NCBI RefSeq assembly: GCF_000150275.1
Contig: NW_002060951.1
Coordinates: 762,328-826,327 of the forward strand
Direction of reading: 5' to 3'
Origin: Trichoplax adhaerens
Taxonomy: Eukaryota > Placozoa > Uniplacotomia > Trichoplacea > Trichoplacidae
DNA: 64,000 nucleotides
The position numbers and the translations under genes were made by a program. Under the pieces are notes generated by a model that was not told the origin of the DNA, ran no database searches, and saw only the letters and a list, made by a program, of their open reading frames with translations. Below are positions 37,016 to 49,415 of the stretch, piece after piece; position 1 is the stretch's first letter, and every line of letters starts with the position of its first letter.

Positions 37016-40000
37016 TGTATTTCATTTTTCAATCAATTCATTACATCATTTCGTTAATGTGTATTTAGTATTCTTATGTTGCTAACGGCATCAATATGTT
37101 ACTATCAAAGTAATGCCGTCCCAGATTAAATCAATTGAACTGTCAAAACTTTATTGGTATTTAAGGTGTAAATAATTTTCTAGTGTAATCAATTATTCGG
37201 ATATGCTCTTGAATGAATTACTAGATATATATATGCCTCGTGTTTAAAATTATCAGAAATAATTGAAATCTTAACGGTATAGTAGTGCTCACGAAATATC
37301 ATCGCTACCTCATTAATCTTCATAAACCTGTAAATAGGATGGACAATGACGTTACTTTAAACTAATATTAGTTCATTAATTGGACAAGCAAGGCTTGCAA
37401 ATTATTCCACCCAAAACGAATGATTATGGAATATTTTTATAACTCAAATCTCATTTCTAATGTTGTAACGGGATCTTTCAATCAATCAGCCTGATTTGAA
37501 TCACTAGAGCTTGTTAATAATCTATAGAAATCCTAGTAATTATTTATGCTATTTGCTGATCATATATGAATTATCACTTATCTTCTAGAACTTTCTTCAC
37601 CACTGTACGCAATAAACGTGCGCTTTTTAAAATTAAATATTTATATACGTTTAGATATAAAACAATTCAATGTGTCCTATATAGGCACAAATAAGGCTTA
37701 TCTGGTCAATCTGCTGTGAATATTAGAAAAGTTAAAGATACGTAATCTATAGAATACACTCGAACGTATGTCTACTAAAATGGAATAACAAATTAACTTC
37801 AGCACAAGCTATTCCAGCATATCAACACAGTCCTCCAACGAATAATTGACTATGACAGCCGACTCCTTGCCAATGTCTACTTTAGAATAAAATAATACAG
37901 CCTCCTAGCTTATCCTACAAGCTACGCTCGATATATTGCAGGTCTATTGTCATTTATAAGTAAATTAGGCAGTATAATATCTGTTCATCCTTTTCTAGCG
38001 ATCAATTAAGGCATATAAGAAACTTACTATACCGCTGTACCATCCCCTTAAAATAGTAGGTAGTCTTATAAAGTACACTTTTGTACGAATGATATCCAAA
38101 CATCAATATTAGTGAGTCGTTAATTCATTTGGCTATTTGCTATACTGCAAATAATCTAGTTAAACCTAGCTCCCATTAGTGTATATGAACTCGACGGTCG
38201 TTAAACGCTTTAATCTACATGCTATTCTGTAGGCACTACAATAGTATTCTCATAGCGTAAAAATATACATATTCTGATATTCCTACGCAATCGAATCTTT
38301 GCTCATCATTATAAACGAAAAATTATCGAATGCGAAATCATAATACTACTTATTTGCCAACTTCAAGGTAAATAAATTAAATATGCTGTTATATTAGTTG
38401 GTAAAACAGAAAATATGCTATTCCATACGTAATAGCATCATTATTCTTATAATATTTAAATAAAATTGGCAACAAGACTTTGCTTATCTATCAAAGGAAA
38501 AGTTACGAAATACAAGAAGCTCGTCATACTATCAAATTTTTGTCAATACTTATGTTGTTTGACTGTAAGTGTACCCCGGATTAACTGATAGCAGTACAGT
38601 TATCATGTTATTTTAAATCTATTAAGCGAATTTACTCTCAAATACGAGTACATAAAATATCCAATATTACTTTCACACATCTTTAATAGCCTTAAACCAT
38701 TCGAATAATAGAAACTCGATACATTGCGAATGTTTACCACTCTTTGCTACTTGAATCATTTAAAACAGTACAATAATATGATAACCTTATAACGCATATA
38801 ACATTGCACAGTTAAAGTGTTTCATTTTCGAGAATGATTAATGTGTGATACTGATCAGAATCACTTGATCGCAACACACGTAATCTTATTAAAATCGAGC
38901 TACCAATAGCTATAAAAATAACTCATTAGATACCTGAAGGCTAATTTATAATCTTAGTGTGGATGTATGCTTATATTGCCATGCGGGGGGGAGGGGAATA
39001 TTTGACTTCTCATTGTCATTGAAGGTATCTCATCACTTCAGCTTCTAGACTATCTTGTAGAAATATCACTCATGACATGTTTAAAACCAATATTTACTTG
39101 TTAGTACCTCAATTAGTAGTAAGTAATGTTGCTCACTTATCCCGTTACAGCTTAAAAATATGGTACAATCAGTTAATTTCTGAGATAATGCAAGCATCCT
39201 CTTTGATTTCAAATCCTATATCAATTATATCTTCTATTACTGTAACAGTCAAGCTATAATAATTAACGATCAGCGACGGGTTACGGACCAACTATGAATG
39301 CTACACCATTAGCAACCCAAATAATTTCATTAAATGCAAAGTTGATCTACTGAGATGTTATCCTTGTAACTATTTCTAGCGTACTGTAAACATATTTTGA
39401 TAAATCATTCGCTAGCCAAAGAAAATTTCACTTTATCATGACCCTTACATCAAGTATATGCCCAATTTTAGTGCATAGACATAAAATAGATTAAGAGTTA
39501 GTGATTAATTATTTAAAACAAGGCGATTATAATATATTCTGCAGGAAAAAATTGACGTATTTACCGGTATCTTGTAGTTATAGAAAGAAGAAAATATACA
39601 AATAGATTCAATTGATAATAACTACGTTACAGTCGAATCATAGCACAAGACTAAATTATACAATATGGAACATACAGTCGTAGGTGTATACGCTAATTAA
39701 ATCAAGACGCTACAATATTATTGTTCATCTCCTTCTACGCTAGTAAAGTGTGGTCTTAAAATGTAAATTAGTATGAATACAGCTAACAAAAACAGCATCG
39801 CTTGGTATCACAATTAGAATAGCTTGATTGAATAGCCTATGTTAAAATGGCAATGCCTAGATATTATAATTAGAATAGCAAAGTAAGACGACGGAATAAT
39901 CTCCATCAATAGCAAACAGCATCAATTTAGAACAAGGATATGGTATGGATAGAAACTAGCCAGAATGGTAACACCTGATATGATTATAATTAGAATAACG

Positions 40001-40250
40001 CAGTAGAAAGACTCAATACCTTCACCAGAAGGTGATTTTGCTTTTCTTATTTTAGAGCAACTTATTAACATGGGTATCAAATTAATTAATAAAACATCAC
40101 CTTGTTTCAATCAGAAGAACAAAGTGCAACAATTTAAATAGCCTCCATCAATAGGCAAAACAGCATCGTACCGGTATTCTCCTATTATAGTGCGAATATT
40201 TAAGGTATAAAAACTAGCATTTTACAAGTAAGACTTGTCGGGTATATTGA
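37016..40250. other. Convergent intergenic region FDX2 / patatin A
   Basis: About 3.2 kb, AT-rich, no coding exon recognised. It includes a G-rich run near 38983-38998 and, at its right end, degenerate tandem copies (39780-40170). GTAC words occur only singly. Confidence 0.5.
39780..40170. repeat. Degenerate tandem repeat downstream of patatin A
   Basis: Related blocks recur: ATAATTAGAATARC-like words near 39808, 39868 and 39984; AACAGCATC near 39791, 39915 and 40160; and CTCCATCAATAG preceding the last two (about 39901 and 40143). This suggests an old duplication of roughly 240 bases with internal repetition. Copies have diverged. Confidence 0.5.
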
Positions 40251-43200
40251 TCATAGCTCCGAAACTAGTACTTCCTTATTTTGATTCTTTAGACTAGTAC
40301 GCTCTAACTCAGAAAAATCAACATCTTCATCGTCGTCATTTTCACTTGTATTTAAGTCTACACTTTGTGAATTTTGTTGTTCAGATTCTGTAGTCGGCTC
40401 TCCAGGTGTTTCACACAAGGTGGAATCTGAAGTTACTGTTGCAATACTAACTCTCCTAAGATCTACATCGGTCGAACAACCTTCTTCATCGTTCGTAGAA
40501 TGTTGTTCATTTTTATCTGATAGATTATCGTGATCAAGTTGTTGATCCCCAGAGGACTGATTACTACGATCGGATTGGGTATGATGATTCGATTGATCAT
40601 CATAATTTGACTGATCTTCAGTGTTGGGCTGATTATTCTGATCTTCAGTGTTGGGCTGATTATTCTGATCTTCAGTGTTGGGCTGATTATTCTGATCACG
40701 TTCAACAGCTACTTCAACGCAAATATCCTTATTAGATTGTACTTCGGATGATTTTATTTCACAATTTTGCAGCTGATGATTCATTTCTTCAAGTTCATCT
40801 AAATTAGGTTTCTGGCGGCGATGATTATGGCGAATTGCATCTTCAACTGATAATGTCCTGGTTGTAAAAGGTGTAGCTTGATCTGCTGGTTCGTTTTTGT
40901 CATAATTGCTACTGCTGCTCGAGAGTCGATTATCATTACCTGCTCCTTCCTCATCTAGAATTTTACCCTGCCGATTAACTATGATGGCCGGATTTACGCT
41001 TCCTCTAGTATTACGCCGTGGATAATTGATGACATCAACGTTATCCTTATCCGAAAGTGGGTTACCGAGGAAACTATTCATACCTCGTCTTTGCAAAATG
41101 GGAGACGGCGCTACTCCACGTCGGCTATCGATAAAACTTTTAATAAAGGCAATAGTTCCTCTTCTACCGCTCTATATCAAAATCATATTATAGTTTCACA
41201 AATAAGATCAAGTTTAAATATATGTAGGCTGTAGATCTTCTCCAATTATTTTTTGCTATTAGTAGAGCATTACAAATATGCTTTTAATACAAAGATTATA
41301 AAATACAGGTGACAGCTTCTCACTTTTTGCTCAACAATATTAATATTGTATTAGTCCGTGCATAATTCATTATTTCATATAAGGAATTATTTTTGATAGG
41401 TGTATGTAGGTAAGATTTTACTTCTTATTATACCGTGCGATTAAAGGGGTATTATTAACGAAGACTTCATATCAAGAAGAATTTCAATTTTGGCAACAGT
41501 TCCTTTCTGCCGCTCTAAGCGATTCATACTGTATTATAAAGTCATATTTGACGTCTACATTTCTTAATTATAAGCCACAGCCTATCTATACTTCTATATA
41601 ATTACTGCAATAGCTTATTCTAAACTAATGGCATAAATACATCGACATTAATTTCGTCACTATCAGTGGACTATGGCTATTTATGTTGACTTATGTTTCA
41701 TGTTAATACGGCTATTAAGTTCTAATTATAGCCTTCATATCAAGGAGTACAAAGCCTTGAAGCTGTACAAAAGCTATTTGTTTGCTAATCAAAGATAACA
41801 TTCCTACCTTGACTAATAGTCTTTTACTTTCTTTCGTCATTTCCCATTCGGTAGTTTTAACATAGTAGGTGTTGATACCAACAGTCCTATAGAAATCGTC
41901 AGTCTAAATTGTAAATAAGGATAGAAAATAATAATGGAAAATCCAAAGTTAGAAAAGACTAAATTCCGATCAGGTTTCATATCTTTTACTCCAATTAACT
42001 ATCCTTTATTTACATATATATATAAATCACTTTATACCCTAATAAATTTATTTTTGGTATTCATCAATATTGTTTCCTAGAAGAACAGGTGAAAGAATTC
42101 TTTACTTAATTAATCTCAATCAGAATTTGCATATGCATAAACATGAAAAAGAAGGAATAAAAGCATCCTACATATCTATATAATTTCTATCGCTATACAG
42201 TATTTCCTAGAATTACGTGTATGTAGAAACTGATTCTTTTCAGCACCATCAAAATCGATAGATGCAGAAATCGACACTACTTTAATACAGTACCTAGTAA
42301 CTACTATAATACGTACTATATAAATGTAATATATTTTCATATACGTTGCAAAATTTAAGTTAATTCTGATCGTAATACAATGATAGAACCAGTATCATAT
42401 TTTTCAATTACCACTAAAGATCCAATATATTCTTTAGGGTCGCGAATGTCAACGCGATCATGACCCAATAAGACACTCTTTAAATCAATTCCCCTCTTTC
42501 GAACATAATTATACAATTCCCATTCAGTAACCTATCCAAAAATATAGAATTATGATTTTAATAACGCCAGCTATTAAATTTTATAGAATTATTTTGATTT
42601 ATTAGCTACTATTACTACTTATAACGTAATAAAATCAATATAGCCCAGTAAATAAAATTAAAATTCGTGTGCATTTATTCGTAGGAGTACACGAGTAAAA
42701 GCTTACGAATAAAAATAAAATCGGGGTTACTATTTCTATATGCTACGTAACGTCCAGGAAAAAAAAATAAGATTACTCGTAACTGTAAGATACTGTATAT
42801 GAGTTGAAACATGAATAGTAAGCTTACCATGCCGTCATCATCAACATTGAGTTGATGTACAAATCTTCCGATCAAAAATTCTCTTGTAGCATCGGAGAAT
42901 TTAGTTGGATCCTCGCTACATAATATTCTTATGTCATCATCAACTAATTCCTCCTAATTAATAGCAATAACCAGACAATTTAATATCGGTCAATTGATAT
43001 AACCATCCATCTAACTATAAATTTATATGGTACACGGTATCAATGGAACAGGTAGAGGCTGTATACTGATCACATTGCTAGTCTACACTAATAGTATATC
43101 ATAAACACTTGAAATATCGAAAGTAATAAATTTTTTGAGCATAGGATGAAATAATTTTAGATTTTGTAGTAGCTCTGATAAATTAATCAAGATAATTAGT

Positions 43201-46200
43201 ACAACTGCAGCATTCCATGATTTAATTGCTCATTCCAAATCTATTGATAAAACGAGGCAAAGTTAAAAATAAAGAATCAACCTATCTTGTATCCTATTTA
43301 CCCGCTAAAAAGTATACTATATTTACTAGACACAAACTAATCCTATCATAGTCAGCAGTAACATTTTTCCTTTCACCTGAGTTAGAACACTTTGTACATC
43401 AATCACGTCATAATATAATTCTTCATATTTCTCCTTACTTTCGCTTAGAACCTATCAATGAAATTACAGTATTTTACAACACCAAATTTACCTTCGATTT
43501 ATTAAATAGAATTTTAAGTCTATTATCTCATCAAATATCGACTGCAGTACCCTTATAAGCAGTGGCATTTTATGCCAGTCTTTCAATACATAAAATATAA
43601 TCAAATTAAATAGAATTGTAACGCAATTACCCCTATAACATCTCGAATAATAATTTCCACAGCTTTACTTTTTTGGCCTTGACTTAAGTAAGCCTCCTCC
43701 TATCAATTAAAGTAATGCAGCATGAAACTTTCCATTGAAATAAATATAATAAATTAACAAAATCGGAGGACGACATAGGATGTTCCATGCGATTGTCTCA
43801 AACAAGGTATTTTTTTCACATTTTTACATCAGTTATATCCCAGATGAGAATATCGATACTGGTATGCTTACGAAACAGATAATTTGATCTAGCTATATCT
43901 AATCTAGTTACATACCAGCCAATCTTCAACTTTATCCTCAGATTTATCCTTATTAGTAGGAAATTGGATGTTTTCATCAAGATCTTGCATAAACCCAAGT
44001 AATTCTAGCAGAGTAACCTAATTAAATTGAAAGACCATGTTATATTAACTTAACAAGCTTTTTCTTATTCATGTAATCTGCTAATGGCTAGATATCCATG
44101 ATACTCATATCTATATATGACAAGTAGTATCCAAACTCTCCTAATTTGCGATTTCTTTCGCTATCATAAGGTATTAATAATTCATGAACTATTCATAAGC
44201 ACATAAATCATCGGATAGATATCATTAAAGTCCTCAAACTTATATCCACATAAAACTATTATTGACCATATCTTAAAGCAATCCTTATGATTTATCGACG
44301 CTTATACCTACTAGAAGACTGCTATAAATCTATTTTTAAAACTTTTAGCAACGAAACTGATATTATAAACAGTATTATTCAACCTATAAGTACCGTAACT
44401 CTCAGGTTATCATTAGTCTCTATTTTTCCTTTCATATATTACGAGACTTTACATTGTTGGAATTAATACGCATATAACAGTCCTGGACGTTAGATTTTTA
44501 TAAATCAATGCATACCTTTTTATCGCCATCAGGATTAATTTGCTGTAGAAGCTCTACATAACTATTGCATTTGAGTATCCGCAGGGATTTCTTAGGCAGC
44601 TAATTAATTAGCATTTAATAAACAAATTTGATATTAATAATGAATCGGTATCCGGAAATACATTTAGGTCCTTCATTACAACTATAAGGTAGTATAATGT
44701 TTATTCTTCATGTTTCAAATATTACACTTTCTGATTATTATAAGACGGTTACGTTACGAAAGTCATGCTCGAAATTTACTACTGATTTTAGAAGATTATT
44801 ATAAGTTATCAAGAAGCTTTGTTCTACAACTACGATCTTGATTTATTATCTTAATTAATTAAGGAACATAAATTCCTCATATAATTGCAACCATGAGTTC
44901 CCATAAGCATCATTAGTTCTCATCAAGTAGACTTGATAATAGTATACTATGGGCTGATCGACGTGGTAAACGGGAAATACCTCTTTTATACACTCCTTGA
45001 CCTTTTCCGTTTCATAACAAATTTCATCATAAAACTTCGGTTCCTTCTCCCGTAATAACTTTATGAAAGTACCAAAAGCTTCTGATAGATTATGTTTTTT
45101 CGTAGCTTCAATGTAGCATTTCATTCTAATTTCAAATACAACAACATAAAATCCATACATAAAGTGAACCCATCGCGCATTAATATATCATATAGTTTCC
45201 TAGCTTTAATGGTTTTACTATTACTTCAAGTAATGGTACAACACTAATAATTAGAATAACAATTTTACTAGAATAGCAGAATATGAATAGGATAGGCTAT
45301 CGTATTGAAAGATTCATATTTATTATATTGTACTTTTACACTCTACGCTTAAATCAAGCATAACCAAATTACTTAGTCTATCAATCAATCAAATAGTTGC
45401 AAAATCCTTAGATTAAATCGCAACCATCCATTCATAAATTCATAAAATAGTTGGGGTAGATATACCTCTTCTTCATCCTTTTCTCTTGTGTTTGTTTTAG
45501 CCTGTCAATTTGTGTAATGGGCTTCCTACCAAATAATTTCTGCTCTCTCCTAATTAATTTTTTCCCAAAAATCTCAGGTTCATTTTCTGAAAACTATACA
45601 ACATATCCAAATGTTATCAATTTAAATTTGATTTTCAGTATAATTTTGCTGTAACGTCCTATTCTTAACACCAGCATCTAATATTGTTTATAAGTAGCTT
45701 AAGTTAAAAATCCATTTTTATTTTATAATAAGAAGAGCTATCATCTAGCACAGATATTGCTTTAATCTGGGCTTGTTTGTAATGCAATTGAACTATATAT
45801 TATTTTAGAGGTTGCTAAAAGGAATGATAGCTCTCCTTTGATAAGCTTCAGAGCAGTGTCTATCACATAATTAAGTATTAATTACAAAATGAGGATATCC
45901 AAACTTACCAATAGAAAGCCAATAGTTTTATTATCTTCCCCTAGTTTAAATCGATCATCCACCTCTCCTGAATTTCCGCTTTGAACTTTACGAAGGAAAG
46001 TGTTCTCTTCCTTCATGGATAGCCACCAACCTAGAAGCCATACAGTACAATATCCATTATCAATTGATTAAAATATTTTTAGGGCTATTACAAAATATTT
46101 AATTGAAATCGATGCAATGCTTCTTTAATACAAGCTACATTTATGTAAATGCCCATATTGAAGGCTTTAAAGTTAATAAGTTTTGATGTAATATCTTGCT

Positions 46201-49200
46201 CTAAAAGTTCTATTTGTATGGCCACACTAAAAATAATTAAAATTTGATGTGGTAATCAATTTACTTCAAGTTATACATACATGGTTATATCGAAATTTGA
46301 ATTAAAAGTGAAGCAATATTCCATCTACTGCATTTATAACCATGCAGATATAATAGGTTATATCAGGTTGATAGGGCTACTATTTTTTACAAGTTATACG
46401 TATTACTAAATTAAATTTGATTAGCATCGACGTACTATTCTACATACACGTATAGCAATTTATGTTTGCACCGTGATATCGAAAATAGTTAAATTCAATG
46501 CGATATCGTATTTCATAATTATCATAAACAGCTGAGTACAGTACCTACCATCGAACACATGGATTGGATAGTTACATACTAATCCACCATCAGTATAAAT
46601 ATCGTTGAATGTTGCTCCTTTTTCCCAATTACCACAGCAGCAACAACAAAATAGGCATCGTATACATTTAAAAGTCGATTCTCGTCTTTCTTCTTCTTTC
46701 GACAGATCTTGTCGTTTATACTTTGCTCTCGTAAAATAGCCTGTAAAGCATCGTATGCAATGCATGCATTAGTCAAGCCTTAAATATATTCATTATCTTA
46801 AGACTAATGTTATTTACCTAGGGCTTGCTTGATAACATATCGCTTACTATTTTATGTGGAGCTATCATTGTATACGGTAGTAATTTATGTTACTATATCA
46901 TATTTTTGTCCTCTATGGATACCGAACTTAATAGAAATGAAATTCTTGCCTAAAAACCTCATTACTGCATTCCTTTTTAAATGATTATACGTAGTGATAA
47001 CTTTTTTGTCAAGTCATGAATATTAGGTTTATTTGATATTTAAATCATAAATTGACGTTCGCAGAGAAATTTTGTATAAGTTAGTTAAGCTATTAGCTGC
47101 TAATTTGTGATACACGAGAAAGATATATAACCATCAGCAAAGTAAAAATCATAAAGCTGCCCTACCAGCACAGAAACTACAGCATCATTATTAGAATGTA
47201 TGATTAAGCATCAAGGATTCGTTGTATAAGTTGATTGATAACGGTTCAAGACTGTTTAAGGAAAACTTTTTCAGCTACAGCCCACAGCCCTCAAGCACAT
47301 CAAATGACTTGCTAATAATATGTAGTACTGTAAAGCTCAGTACAATAATATGCATTTATTACTGAATGATAGATAATATTATAGAGCTCGGACACTAATT
47401 AAAGTTATACTCTCTTATTAGCTTTGGCTACTTCAACATGATACTTCCAAGTTTTTTATTAATATTACGTCTGATCAATTGCCCGTACCTGGTAGTGACA
47501 TGGACATTCTAACTGCTTTATAGATTGGTATGTGAGGAGTTGTTTTCGGATGAAAATATTCCGCATCTAATCGATTTAAATTGGTAGCTAAAACACATAG
47601 TTCGATGCCGGTATCGTCATAAAGCTATGATAAAGGAAAGAAATAAAGCAAAGGAATTCAAAATCGGATCTGAAATGTAGCAGATTTAAATAATTTTGAA
47701 TATGAAATTGCCTTTTGATAATTTTTAAGTATTTTCTATACTTTTATCAAGTGCTAATTACAGCAAATATATATAATCAACATTTTACAGTTACCTCACG
47801 AAAGGTTAAATCGAATTTCCTGTTATCCTGACTCAGATACGGACCCTCTGCTAATTTTCGTTGAAACCACTTTTCTAAACGCCCACCGGGATTCCAGCCA
47901 TATCGTAAGATTAAATTTGGCAAGCAACATATTTTCCCGCGCCAATCATCTGCACTCAATCATACCGAGTAAGAAGCAATTCCGAATAAAATAAAGGAAG
48001 ATGGAGTAAGAACAAAGATTCATAAAGAACGATAAAGCGCATACACTGTCACGGTTTTAATATAATGCTGTTAATCAAGAATTTACCTTTAATAACTCTC
48101 TTGATCGTATCACCTTCAAGAGTATTAGCAATCTCGTCAACACTGAAACCAACTGCTAGCAGAGCAACCAGCATGGCGCCAGCACTCGCCCCAGCATAGC
48201 GACGAATCTTAGGTTTACCATCTGCTTCTTTAAATAATTCTAACCTGTTTAACACCTTCAGAATACAACAAAAGTAATTCAAAATAAAAAAAGCAGTCCG
48301 TTAATATGTCCAAACCATCACGAACACCTGTTGAAATGAAGGAATATATGTACAGGTGGCTTAAGCACTTAATATAATCGTTTACGGAAATAAATGCAGA
48401 TTTGTAAATAATAAATATCGTAAATTAATTAAATCTGTTTACACTTTTTGAAAGTTTATACGATCTAATTACTTTAACTCTGTAGATAACAAGACGACAG
48501 TTTTGGACTCATGTGTGTGAGTATGTAAACTTTACAGCTAATAAAATTAAAAATAAACTGTGCTATATGGGTAAATGGTACGTATGACAACAAAGCGACA
48601 ATCTTTATAGTTGTTTTCGTTTAAGTAAGATTAATCATCATATTGTTTAAATTCATTCAGCGTTATCTCATTAAAATAAACGTAAAATTACACCAGACTT
48701 TTACTGCTCAGGATTTACTCATTTTAACTATTGTCAATTTAAAGCGGTTACCTCTGATTATATCTTAAAATTTAAATAAGTTTTATACTAATGTAACATA
48801 AGCCAGAAATCGTTTTACCTTATTAAGATCTAACTTCAGGTAATTAAATTTAATCACTAAATCTAGCTCCACATATTAACATGTTGAAGAAGCACAAAAC
48901 GATCTCAGACTCTAATTAATGATGAGTTAGTCCTTTCGCCAAACTTAGCGTTAAATAATCATCCTAAATTACGTTATGCTACCATAACTGTAAATTTTTA
49001 GCAATTACCGTTGACGATACTAACCTTAAAGCCAGAGAAAAAGTATCACGAACGATAAATCGCAATGTATAATTACAATTAAATGATTATCACCTTCCTA
49101 TATGTTACTCCCCAGTCATTGATTTATTACCTTAATCTCTTTCTATTTTTGCCTTATATTTTAAATGTATCAACATCTTGCTATTAAAAACGCCCTTATT

Positions 49201-49415
49201 TAATTTTTCGTACACGGTAAAATAATCATCATGGTGCCACGACTAACCTGTAAAGCTCCAACATAAGCCATTCCTTTGACTCCTCCGCCTTCGAATACTA
49301 AATTCTCGAATGGAACTCTAGAAATAGAATGGTCTTCTATCAAAGCATCCAGTTGTGCTTTTAACAATTGGAGTTGTAACTCCTCTTCTTCTTCCCAAAT
49401 ATCGAGTAAGCTCAT
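40251..49415 (-). CDS. Patatin-like phospholipase with two EF-hand-like units (copy A)
   Basis: Predicted cytosolic patatin-type lipid acyl hydrolase. Exons (minus): 49415-49248, 48255-48087, 47949-47795, 47624-47489, 46740-46549, 46030-45909, 45593-45466, 45125-about 44933, 44599-44516, 44017-43916, 43699-43631, 43451-43377, 42953-42828, 42531-42412, 41903-41808, 41171-40251; about 950 residues. Oxyanion loop EGGGVKG at 42-48, nucleophile Ser80 in GASAG, catalytic Asp260 in DGGLVCNYPIHVFDG. Just before the Asp is a cysteine cluster (CIRCLFCCCCCGNW, from 235). The C-terminal half holds two EF-hand-like loops, NPDGDKKVTLLE and NVDDDGMVTEWE, each split by a phase-0 intron before loop position 8. 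The last exon adds a 240-residue acidic, Gln/Asn/Ser-rich tail. The donor of the exon starting 45125 is uncertain (44933 or 44948). Exact subfamily not recognised; hydrolase activity is inferred from the intact dyad. Confidence 0.85.
40611..40691 (-). repeat. 27-bp minisatellite coding for NQPNTEDQN repeats
   Basis: Three perfect 27-base copies (unit on the plus strand begins CTGATCTTCAGTG and ends GATTATT) in the last exon of patatin A, followed by a partial CTGATC. In frame they encode a nine-residue NQPNTEDQN-type repeat in the acidic tail. Identity of copies indicates recent slippage or expansion. Confidence 0.95.
41468..41514 (-). pseudogene. Decayed duplicate of the patatin A terminal exon
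   Basis: Inside the last intron, minus strand from 41514, the sequence after a TTAG acceptor reads AGCGGCAGAAAGGAACTGTT, closely matching the start of the true last exon at 41171 (AGCGGTAGAAGAGGAACTAT). One base is missing in the AGAAGAGG stretch, which shifts the frame and leads to a stop within about 15 codons. Interpreted as an exon duplication that has degenerated; it could also be a rarely used alternative last exon. Confidence 0.6.

Noticed and set aside
42347-42411. Read-through of patatin A exon at 42531 to a stop (ending RSELT)
   Set aside because: Copy B splices at the matching position after 120 nt and a GTAATT donor is present, so the extension is intronic; an alternative short isoform remains possible.
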